Positions 1-6,646 of a stretch of DNA of 9,671 nucleotides are shown here, in pieces. Numbering within the stretch: the first letter of the stretch is position 1; each line of letters opens with the position of its first letter. Under the pieces are notes generated by a model, which saw only the letters and a list, made by a program, of their open reading frames with translations, ran no database searches and had not been told where the DNA came from. The stretch is from Halococcaceae archaeon (GTDB lineage: Archaea > Halobacteriota > Halobacteria > Halobacteriales > Halalkalicoccaceae): positions 1 through 9,671 of the forward strand of contig SKXI01000046.1 of assembly GCA_007128515.1 (NCBI GenBank). Reading direction: 5' to 3'. Position numbers and translations under genes: made by a program.

Positions 1-29
1 CTCCGTCGTCCGTCCTACCGCACCGTTCG

Positions 30-542
30 CTACGGACCCGCTTCGTCCCCTCGAACCGTGACCACCGGGACGTCCGACAGACGGACGACCTTCTCCGTGA
101 CGCTGCCGAGGAGATACCGCTCGACGCCCGTTTTACCGTGGGTGCCCATCACGACGACGTCGATGTCGTTACCCTCGGCGTACTCGAGGATCGCCTCGTG
201 TGGGTTGCCGTGGCGAACCGCGGTGACGGTCGCGACGTCGGCGAGTCGCTCCGCCGTGTTCTCGACGAACGCCTCCCCGTTCTCGGCGAGTTGCTCGCGG
301 AACTCCTCCGCCCGGAGGTGTGACTTCCCCAGTCCGGGGCTGGTCTCCGGTTGTGCCGCCCCCAGTCCGGGACTGTCGTCGTGGTCCTGTCCGGCCGCAC
401 CCTCCAGCCCAACGGTTCCTTCGTCGATGGCGTAGAACACGTGCACGGTGGCATCGAACCGCGAGGCGAGGGCTCTGACGTGGTCGAACGCCGCCTCCGA
501 ACCGTCGCTCCCGTCGGTGGGATAGAGTATCGCGTCGTACAT
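30..542 (-). CDS. Universal stress protein, UspA family, ATP-binding type
   Basis: This 170-residue protein is one complete Usp domain. It begins MYDAILYPTDGSDGSEAA, the usual first strand with the nucleotide-contacting Asp (D10). Near the C-terminus it has GTHGKTGVERYLLGS (G133, G136, G146, S147), which fits the G-x2-G-x9-G-S/T motif of ATP-binding Usp proteins. Such proteins are cytoplasmic nucleotide binders, usually dimeric, and the client process here is unknown. Residues about 46-80 form a Gly/Pro/acidic loop longer than usual, holding SPGLG twice. The frame stays open far upstream, but homology begins at the ATG at 542 and a TATA-like box lies about 32 nt before it, so I chose that start. 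No SD sequence precedes it, consistent with a leaderless mRNA. It follows the putative glycerol transporter gene on the same strand but is separated by a T-tract and its own promoter-like box, so membership in the glycerol operon is doubtful. Confidence 0.9.
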   Translation of the reverse strand: MYDAILYPTDGSDGSEAAFDHVRALASRFDATVHVFYAIDEGTVGLEGAAGQDHDDSPGLGAAQPETSPGLGKSHLRAEEFREQLAENGEAFVENTAERLADVATVTAVRHGNPHEAILEYAEGNDIDVVVMGTHGKTGVERYLLGSVTEKVVRLSDVPVVTVRGDEAGP

Positions 543-568
543 GAAGTCGATCGATATAGCGTTTCTGA

Positions 569-577
569 GCGTATATC
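569..577 (-). promoter_or_regulatory. Candidate TATA box for the usp gene
   Basis: Read on the minus strand this is GATATACG, an AT-rich patch in GC-rich DNA centred about 30-32 nt before the usp ATG at 542. That spacing would start transcription within a few nucleotides of the start codon. The gene lacks an SD sequence, which fits a leaderless transcript. The match to the haloarchaeal TTTAWA-like consensus is only partial. Confidence 0.35.
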
Positions 578-682
578 TCTGTGCATCCCTCCCCCGCTCC
601 GACGGTGCGAACGACCGGTTCGAGCGATCGATGCAGATGACCCGCCCGGAGTCGAGTGCACGATCGCGGCGGAGTCCGTTCG

Positions 683-742
683 ACCGATCTGGGTGGTCTG
701 ACCGGGGATCGGTGCCCGGCCGCACGAGCGAGCGGGGCCGGG
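683..742. repeat. Two tandem inverted repeats in the spacer before usp
   Basis: The 245-bp spacer 543-787 has no supported gene. It holds two inverted repeats side by side. ACCGATC at 683-689 pairs with GATCGGT at 707-713 (17-nt loop). CCCGGCC at 715-721 pairs with GGCCGGG at 736-742 (14-nt loop). They sit downstream of the putative transporter gene and upstream of usp, so they could be 3' end or processing structures, protein-binding sites, or chance pairings in GC-rich DNA. The arms are perfect but short. Confidence 0.3.
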
Positions 743-769
743 GACGACTCTCGGTGGTCGGCAGCGTCA

Positions 770-780
770 GAAAAAAGAAC
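770..780 (-). terminator. T-tract terminator after the glpK-transporter operon
   Basis: Read on the minus strand the sequence is GTTCTTTTTTC, with six consecutive T residues at 776-771. It starts 7 nt past the TGA stop (790-788) of the transporter gene. Archaeal RNA polymerase commonly terminates at U-rich stretches without needing a hairpin, and a run of six T is conspicuous in this GC-rich window. It probably ends the glpK-transporter transcript. Confidence 0.55.
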
Positions 781-787
781 GAGCGGT

Positions 788-1906
788 TCAGACCGCGCCG
801 GGGACCCAGACCGAGGTCGTGAAGACCCCGATGATCGCCAACAGCGCGATGATCGTGTGGACGATCGCGATCGAGGCCGCCGGTGGGTCGACGTGGGTGT
901 CCCCGTGGGCGTAGAACACCCGCTGGAAGCCCTCGCCCACGAGCGCACCGAGGAGGCCGAAGAAGCCGGCGACGATCAGCGCGAGGGTCGGACTGAAGCC
1001 CGTCGCGATCCCCGCGAGGTAGGCCGTCGACGCCGGAAGCGTCATGTGGTGGGTGACCGGGATCTTCCCGATGCCCAGGTTCAAGAACAGCAACGAGGCC
1101 GCGCTGATCCCGAACCCGAGGAACGCGTTTCCGGTCTGGAGCGCGGCGTAGCCACCCGCGAGCCCGGTGAACAGCCCGATCGCGGCGACGTGTGACCACT
1201 TGTACATGTTCGGCAGCCACGGCTCGACGGCGAGGCGGTCCTCGCTGTCCTTGTCACCGTCACCGGGGACCTCGTTCGGGTCGCGTTTCTCGCCCCGTTC
1301 GAACGGCCCCATGTCGAAGTAGCCGTCGGCCTTGCCGCTGACCACGCCGATGACGCTGTAACCGAAGGCGACACGGTGGGCGAACGCGCTCGCGACGACC
1401 GTGAACGCGATCGGATCCGTCGGGACCGCCATGTTGCGGAACACCTGCTCGATCAGGATCCCGAGGATCCCGAACGCCGCCCCGACGGCCAGGATGTCGG
1501 GACGGCTGCCCAACGCGACGGTGATGTCCTTCCCGTTGTGGTAGTCGAACCCGGACTGGATGTCCCCCTGACCCGCGGCGTAGGCGGCCGCCGCCGCACC
1601 CGCCGCGAAGGAGATGTGCGGACCGAACACCGGCCCGAAGCCGACGCCGACCCCGACGCCCCCGGCCGCGTCCCCGCCGAAGACGCCGGCGATGACCAGG
1701 AACCCCGTGAACACGAACGCCGGGAGTGCACCGAGGGCGGCCCCGAAGGCACCGCCCGCGGCCGCGCCGAGCCAGATCGTCGGATCCGACAGCACGTCGA
1801 CGACGTCCCCGACCGATCCGGGTTCGTACCCCTGGAGGACGACCGCGTCGGCGGCCTGGAACCCGTGTAGGGCCAACTCGACCGTCGCGTCAGCCGCCAC
1901 ACTCAC
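788..1906 (-). CDS. Polytopic membrane protein, putative glycerol facilitator/transporter
   Basis: This 372-residue, Gly/Ala-rich integral membrane protein has roughly eight to ten hydrophobic segments, at about 43-60, 61-77, 80-110, 135-155, 165-190, 238-262, 264-290, 298-332 and 348-368. A strongly acidic, non-membrane stretch at about 191-235 (GDGDKDSEDR) splits it into two halves. It has no NPA boxes, so it is not a GlpF/aquaporin. From memory, a protein of this kind follows glpK in Haloferax volcanii and is annotated there as a putative glycerol facilitator under the name glpX, which is unrelated to the bacterial bisphosphatase GlpX. The GTG start at 1906-1904 overlaps the glpK TGA stop as GTGA, so the two genes are probably translationally coupled and co-regulated. 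A second GTG at 1900 lies 9 nt from GGGAG (1914-1910) and may be the true start. The transport role rests on operon context and topology, not on a recognised motif. Confidence 0.75.
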   Translation of the reverse strand: MSVAADATVELALHGFQAADAVVLQGYEPGSVGDVVDVLSDPTIWLGAAAGGAFGAALGALPAFVFTGFLVIAGVFGGDAAGGVGVGVGFGPVFGPHISFAAGAAAAAYAAGQGDIQSGFDYHNGKDITVALGSRPDILAVGAAFGILGILIEQVFRNMAVPTDPIAFTVVASAFAHRVAFGYSVIGVVSGKADGYFDMGPFERGEKRDPNEVPGDGDKDSEDRLAVEPWLPNMYKWSHVAAIGLFTGLAGGYAALQTGNAFLGFGISAASLLFLNLGIGKIPVTHHMTLPASTAYLAGIATGFSPTLALIVAGFFGLLGALVGEGFQRVFYAHGDTHVDPPAASIAIVHTIIALLAIIGVFTTSVWVPGAV

Positions 1907-3444
1907 TCACTCCCTTCTCTCGCCCAGTCCAGCGAGCGCTCGACCGCCTCGGTCCAGCGCTCGTAGTTCGCATCGATCGCCTCCGCGTCCCCATCGGCGG
2001 CGAACTCGCGATCGATCTGCCAGTTGTCCCGGAGACCGTCGACCGACTCCCAGTAGCCGACCGCGAGGCCGGCGGCGTACGCCGAGCCGAGCGCCGTCGT
2101 CTCGTCGACGACCGGTCGCACGATGTCGGTGTCGAGGATGTCCGCCTGGAGCTGGCAGAGGAAGTCGTTTTTCACCGCACCGCCGTCGACTCGCAGCTTG
2201 CCCATGTCGATACCGCTGTCGGCCTGCATCGCCTCGGCGACGTCTCGGGTCTGGTAGGCGATCGCCTCGAGCGTCGCCCGAACGAGGTGTTCTTTCTTCG
2301 TGCCACGGGTCATCCCGACGATGGTCCCGCGCGCACGCCCGTCCCAGTGTGGCGCGCCGAGGCCGGTGAGCGCCGGCACGAAGTAGACGCCGTCGGTGGT
2401 GTCGACACGACTGGCGAGTTCGGACGTCTGGGCCGCGCTCTTGATCAGCCCGATGTCCTCCAGGAACTCGACGGCCGCGCCAGTGATGAAGATCGCACCC
2501 TCGAGCGCGTAGTTGATCGGTTCTCCCGACCGCTGGAACGCGATCGTCGTGAGCAGGCCGTGATCGCTCGCGACCGCTTCTTCCCCCGTGTTCATCAGGA
2601 AGAAACTCCCCGTCCCGTACGTGTTCTTCGCGTCGCCCGGATCGAAGCAGGTCTGGCCGAACAGCGCGGCCTGCTGGTCGCCGAGCGCGCCCGCGACGGG
2701 TACCTCTGCGCCCAGGAAGCCCTCCGGATCCGTATGACCGTAGTACTCGTCGTCCGAGGACGGTCGTACCTCCGGCAGACAGGCCTTCGGTACGTCGAAC
2801 TCCTCGAGGAGTTCGTCGTCCCAGTCCGCCTCGTGGATGTTGTACAGCATCGTCCGCGAGGCGTTCGTCACGTCGGTGATGTGGTTGCCCGTGAGCTTGT
2901 GGATCACCCAGGTGTCGATCGTGCCGAAGAGCACCTCGCCCTCGACTGCCCTGCCCCTGACGTCCTGTACCTGTGCCGCCTCGAGCTTGAGCGGGTCGGC
3001 GTTCTCGAGGATCCACTCCGCCTTCGTCGCCGAGAAGTAGGCGTCGACCTCCAAGCCCGTCTTCTCGCGGATCGTTTCCTCCATCCCCGCCTCCTGGAGC
3101 TCTTCGACGCGGTCGGTCGTCCGACGGTCCTGCCAGACGAGCGCGTTGTGAACGGGTCGTCCGGACGCCTCGTCCCAGAGCACGGTCGTCTCGCGCTGGT
3201 TGGTGACCCCGATCGCCGCCAACTGATCGGCGTCGATCCCCGCCTCCGAGAGCGCGGTCGTCATCACCGACTTCGTGTTCTCCCAGATCTCGACCGGGTC
3301 GTGTTCGACCCAGCCTGGCTGGGGGTAGATCTGTTCGTGTTTCTCGTACGCGCTGGCGACGACCTGTCCCGAGTGGTCGAACACCATGAATCGTGTGCCG
3401 GTGGTCCCCTGATCGATCGCACCGACGTATGTGTCCCCTGTCAT
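1903..3444 (-). CDS. glpK: Glycerol kinase
   Basis: This enzyme phosphorylates glycerol with ATP to sn-glycerol 3-phosphate in the cytoplasm, the committing step of glycerol use. The 513 residues match the FGGY kinase family along the whole length, slightly longer than the roughly 500 residues of bacterial GlpK. Visible motifs are DQGTTGTR (11-18, phosphate loop), GWVEHDP (44-50), NQRETT (82-87, glycerol-binding Arg-Glu), VWQDRRT (103-109), GDQQAALFGQ (255-264, containing catalytic Asp256), NTYGTGS (274-280) and GAPHWD (373-378). An upstream in-frame start at 3489 exists, but the ATG at 3444 has AGGAG at 3455-3451, 6 nt away, and homology starts there. The sequence around 239-248 resembles GlpK of Gram-positive bacteria, except that the position of their HPr-phosphorylated His is Gly242. 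It is divergent from glpABC and coupled by a 4-nt overlap to the membrane protein gene that follows. Confidence 0.98.
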   Translation of the reverse strand: MTGDTYVGAIDQGTTGTRFMVFDHSGQVVASAYEKHEQIYPQPGWVEHDPVEIWENTKSVMTTALSEAGIDADQLAAIGVTNQRETTVLWDEASGRPVHNALVWQDRRTTDRVEELQEAGMEETIREKTGLEVDAYFSATKAEWILENADPLKLEAAQVQDVRGRAVEGEVLFGTIDTWVIHKLTGNHITDVTNASRTMLYNIHEADWDDELLEEFDVPKACLPEVRPSSDDEYYGHTDPEGFLGAEVPVAGALGDQQAALFGQTCFDPGDAKNTYGTGSFFLMNTGEEAVASDHGLLTTIAFQRSGEPINYALEGAIFITGAAVEFLEDIGLIKSAAQTSELASRVDTTDGVYFVPALTGLGAPHWDGRARGTIVGMTRGTKKEHLVRATLEAIAYQTRDVAEAMQADSGIDMGKLRVDGGAVKNDFLCQLQADILDTDIVRPVVDETTALGSAYAAGLAVGYWESVDGLRDNWQIDREFAADGDAEAIDANYERWTEAVERSLDWAREGSE

Positions 3445-3450
3445 TGGTCT

Positions 3451-3455
3451 CTCCT
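3451..3455 (-). promoter_or_regulatory. Shine-Dalgarno site of glpK
   Basis: AGGAG on the minus strand lies 6 nt before the ATG at 3444. It complements the anti-SD end of archaeal 16S rRNA and decides for this start over the upstream in-frame start at 3489. It also implies that the glpK mRNA carries a leader. Confidence 0.75.
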
Positions 3456-3491
3456 GGTTCGCTCTTCTCCGCCCGCTGACGGCCACCAATC

Positions 3492-3521
3492 TTTACCGGT
3501 AGTGGCCGTGCTACCGATAAA
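3492..3521. promoter_or_regulatory. Operator-like inverted repeat upstream of glpK
   Basis: TTTACCGGTAG (3492-3502) and CTACCGATAAA (3511-3521) are inverted copies matching at 10 of 11 positions, with an 8-nt spacer. The left arm also contains the perfect palindrome TACCGGTA. The repeat lies 48-77 nt before the glpK start, over or just after the candidate glpK TATA boxes, which is where a dimeric repressor would block initiation. A further half-site-like CGGTAA lies at 3613-3618 by the glpA promoter. No regulator gene is obvious next to it, so the binding protein is unknown. Confidence 0.5.
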
Positions 3522-3543
3522 CACCATTCAGCAACAACTTAAA
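3516..3543 (-). promoter_or_regulatory. Candidate glpK promoter (two TATA-like boxes)
   Basis: On the minus strand GGTTTAAG (3545-3538) is the better TATA-like box, and TTTATC (3521-3516) is a second one. Initiation about 25 nt downstream would give start sites near 3515 or 3493, and thus a leader of roughly 50-70 nt, consistent with the good SD sequence of glpK. The second box is itself one arm of the inverted repeat. The sequence alone does not show which box is used. Confidence 0.45.
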
Positions 3544-3567
3544 CCTTGTCATCACCGCCCGATCGAC

Positions 3568-3581
3568 CGGACGAGCGTCCG
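3568..3581. repeat. Short palindrome in the glpK-glpA control region
   Basis: CGGACG and CGTCCG are perfect inverted arms separated by AG. The element lies roughly midway between the divergent promoters, 64-77 nt upstream of the glpA start. It could be a regulator site or a chance palindrome. Confidence 0.25.
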
Positions 3582-3601
3582 TCCACTCAGTTACGCGTAC
3601 T

Positions 3602-3636
3602 CCCCGCGATGGCGGTAAGATAATGAGCCCCGCGAT
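3602..3636. repeat. Direct 9-bp repeat flanking the glpA TATA region
   Basis: CCCCGCGAT occurs at 3602-3610 and again at 3628-3636, 26 bp apart start to start. The copies bracket the AT-rich box before glpA, and the second ends 8 nt before the ATG. Placement around a core promoter suggests a regulatory site, but the motif is GC-rich and could recur by chance. Confidence 0.35.
3616..3623 (+). promoter_or_regulatory. Candidate TATA box of the glpABC operon
   Basis: TAAGATAA is centred about 26 nt before the ATG at 3645, the spacing expected of a leaderless haloarchaeal promoter. No good SD sequence precedes glpA, which agrees. It directly follows a CGGTAA half-site (3613-3618) that resembles the arms of the glpK-side inverted repeat. 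Confidence 0.4.
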
Positions 3637-3644
3637 TAAGGGGT

Positions 3645-5384
3645 ATGGTGATGGCTAGCAAGACGACGGTGCTCGTGATCGGCGGGGGGTCGACGGGCTG
3701 TGGGATCGTCCGGGACCTCGCGATGCGGGGGATCGACGCCACGCTCGTCGAACGGGGCAACCTCACCCACGGCACGACCGGACGGATGCACGGGCTGTTA
3801 CACAGCGGCGGCCGGTACGCCGTCTCCGATCAGGCGAGCGCGCGCGAGTGTATCGAGGAGAACCGGGTGTTGCGGGAGATCGCCGGTCACTGCGTCGAGA
3901 TGACCGGCGGCTACTTCGTGAAGAGACCGGAGGACGACGAGGCGTACTTCCAGGAGAAACTGGAGGGCTGTCACGCCTGCGATATACCGGCCGACGTCGT
4001 CAGCCGGAAGGAGCTCCGGACGGACGAGCCGTACCTGGCACGGGACGTCGAGAAGGCGATTCGCGTCCCCGACGGTGCGATCGATCCGTTCAGGCTCTGT
4101 GTGGCGAACGCCGCGGACGCCGAGGCGAACGGCGCACGCATCGAGACGCACGCGCCGGTCACCGACGTCCTCGTCGAGGGCGACCGGGTGGTGGGCGTCG
4201 AGGTCGAACACGACTCCGGGCCCGGAAAGCGGGTGCACAGAACCCCCGGAACGACCGAGGAGATCCGCGCCGAGTACGTCGTGAACGCGACGGGTGCCTG
4301 GGCGGGCCGGATCGGCGATATGGCCGGCGTCGACGTCGAGGTCAGGCCCTCGAAGGGCGTGATGACGATCATGAACGTCCGACAGGTCGACAGCGTGATC
4401 AACCGGTGCCGACCGAAGGGCGACGCCGACATCATCGTCCCCCACGAGACGACGGCGATCCTGGGGACCACCGACGAGGAGGTCTCCGACCCCGACGACT
4501 ACCCCGAAGAGCGCTGGGAGGTCGATCTGATGATCGACACGCTCTCCGAACTCGTCCCCATTCTGCAGGAGGCGCGGACGATCCGGTCGTTCTGGGGCGT
4601 GCGGCCGCTCTACGAGCCACCGGGAACCGGGACGACGGACCCGACGGACATCACGCGGGACTTCTTCCTGCTCGATCACCAAGAGCGTGACGACCTCGAG
4701 GGGTTCACCTCGATCGTCGGCGGGAAGTTCACCACCTACCGGATGATGGCCGAGACGATCACCGACCACGTCTGCGAGCAGCTGGGAGTGAGCGAGCCGT
4801 GTCGAACCGCCGAGGTGGCGCTCCCGGGCAGCGAGGACCTCGGGAGCCTCGACGACCACATGGACTCCTTCGGGCTTCGCTCGCCGATCGCGCGCCGGAG
4901 CGGACAGCGCCTCGGCTCGCGCGCGGCGGCTGTCCTCTCGGGTAGCGATCCGAACCCGGTCGTCTGTGACTGCGAGGCGGTTACCCGCGCGGAGGTCCGG
5001 GACGCGATAGACGGGTCGGGAAGCGACCTGAACGCGGTCCGGATCCGCACCCGGGCGTCGATGGGCAACTGCCAGGGCGGCTTCTGTTGTCACCGTCTCG
5101 CCCACGAGCTCTCGCCGCGCTACGAGGAGGACGTCGTGCGGGAGGCGTGGGACGAGCTGGTCGAGGAGCGCTGGAAGGGCGAACGGCACGCGCTCTGGGG
5201 CGAACAGCTCTCGCAGGCGGCGCTCAACGACGCGCTCTGGGCGACGACGATGAACATGGACACCGATCCCGCTCGGACCGGGGTGGACGTCGACTTCGCC
5301 GCGTTCGACGCGGGCGAGTACGGGTTCGAGTCCGAGGGCTCGAGCGGCGTAGCGGCCGACGGAGGCACGCGTGGCGATCAGTGA
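3645..5384 (+). CDS. glpA: Glycerol-3-phosphate dehydrogenase subunit A (FAD catalytic subunit)
   Basis: Subunit A oxidises sn-glycerol 3-phosphate to dihydroxyacetone phosphate on FAD. In haloarchaea the homologue is also called gpdA. The 579 residues show an N-terminal FAD-binding motif, [12 protein letters not shown] (9-20), the family segment [15 protein letters not shown] (44-58) and [10 protein letters not shown] (359-368). A BFD-like [2Fe-2S] module follows, with C441 and C443 in CDC and C486, C491 and C492 in NCQGGFCC. The last 50 or so residues are an acidic, Gly/Ser-rich tail beyond the roughly 540 residues of the E. coli protein. ATG 3645 is chosen because a TATA-like box lies at leaderless distance; ATG 3651 is also possible. 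It heads an operon with glpB and glpC and overlaps glpB by 14 nt. No glpD-type single-subunit enzyme lies nearby, so this complex probably serves aerobic glycerol growth. Confidence 0.97.
   Translation: MVMASKTTVLVIGGGSTGCGIVRDLAMRGIDATLVERGNLTHGTTGRMHGLLHSGGRYAVSDQASARECIEENRVLREIAGHCVEMTGGYFVKRPEDDEAYFQEKLEGCHACDIPADVVSRKELRTDEPYLARDVEKAIRVPDGAIDPFRLCVANAADAEANGARIETHAPVTDVLVEGDRVVGVEVEHDSGPGKRVHRTPGTTEEIRAEYVVNATGAWAGRIGDMAGVDVEVRPSKGVMTIMNVRQVDSVINRCRPKGDADIIVPHETTAILGTTDEEVSDPDDYPEERWEVDLMIDTLSELVPILQEARTIRSFWGVRPLYEPPGTGTTDPTDITRDFFLLDHQERDDLEGFTSIVGGKFTTYRMMAETITDHVCEQLGVSEPCRTAEVALPGSEDLGSLDDHMDSFGLRSPIARRSGQRLGSRAAAVLSGSDPNPVVCDCEAVTRAEVRDAIDGSGSDLNAVRIRTRASMGNCQGGFCCHRLAHELSPRYEEDVVREAWDELVEERWKGERHALWGEQLSQAALNDALWATTMNMDTDPARTGVDVDFAAFDAGEYGFESEGSSGVAADGGTRGDQ
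5361..5365 (+). promoter_or_regulatory. Shine-Dalgarno site of glpB
   Basis: GGAGG inside the 3' end of glpA lies 5 nt before the GTG at 5371. It fixes the GTG start of glpB and suggests translational coupling with the end of glpA. Confidence 0.75.
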
Positions 5385-6645
5385 CGACGTGCTCGTGATC
5401 GGCGGGGGGCTCGCGGGCATGACCGCCGCGATCGCCGCCGCCCGGGGCGGCGCGCGCGTGCGGCTCCTCTCGCACAAGGCCAGCACGCTCAGGAACGCCT
5501 CCGGGCTGATCGACGTCCTCGGGACCGACCCGGGGGGTCACGGGCCGCTGGCCGACCCGTTCGACGGGCTCGACGCCCTCCCTCAGGAACACCCGTACAG
5601 CGTCCTCGGCGAGCAGGCGATCCGCGAGGGACTCGCGCTGTTCGACGACCTGCTCGGCGACCGGTACCTCGGGGCGCACACCGACCGGAACGCGCTCGTC
5701 CCCACCCACGGCGGGACGGTGAAGCCGACCGCCCGGTATCCGGCGGCGACGGCCCCCGGGCTCGCGAGTTTCGGTACCGAAACGCTGCTCGTCGGCTTCG
5801 AGAGCGTCACCGACTTCGACGCGCCGCTGGCGGCCGCACACCTCGAGACTGCGGGCGTCCCCTTCGAGGTCCGGGGTGTCACGCTCCCGTTCCCGGGGGA
5901 GTTCCGCGCGGACGCGAGGGTCACCCGGATGGCTCACGCGCTCGACGAGGACCGGGAGGTCCGGGCGGATGGTCCAGCGACCGGGACGCGGGCGACGCTC
6001 GCCGACCGGGTCGCCGACCACCTCGACGGGGCCGAGCGCGTCGGCTTCCCCGCGCTGCTCGGCGACGAACACGGCGAGGAGGTGCGGGAAGAACTCGCCG
6101 ACCGGTTGGGTGCCGAGGTGTTCGAGGTGCCGATGGGGCCGCCGAGCCTCCCCGGGCTCCGCCTCGAGGACGCGCTCGAAGCCGCCCTCCACGAGGAGGG
6201 GGTCAGGGTGGAGTCCGGCAACCCGGTCGTCGGCTACGAGGGCGACGACCGGGTGGAGACGGTGACGGTCGAGCGCGTGCATCGGGAGGTCCCCTACGGG
6301 GCGGAACAGGTGATCCTCGCGACCGGCGGGCTGGTCGGGAAGGGCATTCGGTCCTCCCGATCGGGGGTGCGCGAGCCGATCTTCGGCTGCCACGTCCCAC
6401 AGCCAGAGGACCGATACGACTGGTTCAGCGACGGCGTGTTCGACGACCAGCCGTACGCCCGCTTCGGGCTCCGGATCGACGAGGGCTGCCGGCCACTCGA
6501 CGACCGGGAGGGCGTGGAGTTCGAGAACCTGCGGGCGGTCGGCGCGGTCTGTGGTGGCTACGACTCGGCGCGAGAGAAATCGGCGAGCGGCGTCTCGCTC
6601 GCGACGGCGACGGTAGCGGGCAGACGGGCAGCGGAGTGTCTCTGA
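5371..6645 (+). CDS. glpB: Glycerol-3-phosphate dehydrogenase subunit B
   Basis: The 424 residues match GlpB (about 420 in E. coli), the second flavoprotein-like subunit of the anaerobic-type glycerol-3-phosphate dehydrogenase. It is thought to pass electrons from the GlpA flavin toward GlpC. Motifs are the dinucleotide-binding [14 protein letters not shown] (7-20), [10 protein letters not shown] (42-51), the family segment [13 protein letters not shown] (243-255), [12 protein letters not shown] (314-325) and a C-terminal [19 protein letters not shown] (391-409) that parallels the E. coli C-terminus. The start is GTG at 5371, supported by GGAGG 5 nt upstream and by homology beginning at once. 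It overlaps glpA by 14 nt, and one base separates its TGA from the glpC ATG, so all three are surely one operon. Its first 21 bases over VLVIGGG are identical to those in glpA. Confidence 0.96.
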   Translation: MAISDDVLVIGGGLAGMTAAIAAARGGARVRLLSHKASTLRNASGLIDVLGTDPGGHGPLADPFDGLDALPQEHPYSVLGEQAIREGLALFDDLLGDRYLGAHTDRNALVPTHGGTVKPTARYPAATAPGLASFGTETLLVGFESVTDFDAPLAAAHLETAGVPFEVRGVTLPFPGEFRADARVTRMAHALDEDREVRADGPATGTRATLADRVADHLDGAERVGFPALLGDEHGEEVREELADRLGAEVFEVPMGPPSLPGLRLEDALEAALHEEGVRVESGNPVVGYEGDDRVETVTVERVHREVPYGAEQVILATGGLVGKGIRSSRSGVREPIFGCHVPQPEDRYDWFSDGVFDDQPYARFGLRIDEGCRPLDDREGVEFENLRAVGAVCGGYDSAREKSASGVSLATATVAGRRAAECL

Positions 6646-6646
6646 T

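Noticed and set aside
541..822. 93-codon plus-strand ORF in the spacer
   Set aside because: Its start lies on the usp start and its sequence covers the usp promoter and the T-tract. There is no ribosome signal or similarity.
543..1220. N-terminal extension of the Usp frame by more than 200 residues
   Set aside because: The extension runs antisense-like through the transporter gene and spacer, and Usp homology begins exactly at the ATG at 542.
788..1906. Aquaporin-type glycerol facilitator (GlpF) for the gene after glpK
   Set aside because: There are no NPA boxes, and the length and layout differ from the roughly 280-residue MIP family.
1726..3618. 630-codon open frame on the plus strand opposite glpK
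   Set aside because: It lies antisense to a well-supported glycerol kinase, is Arg-rich and lacks recognisable domains. It is a GC-rich shadow frame.
3587..3775. 62-codon minus-strand ORF across the glpA start
   Set aside because: It overlaps the conserved FAD motif of glpA and the promoter region, with no supporting signal.
3798..5486. 562-codon minus-strand open frame opposite glpA
   Set aside because: It is antisense to glpA, with composition typical of the complement of haloarchaeal coding DNA and no motif.
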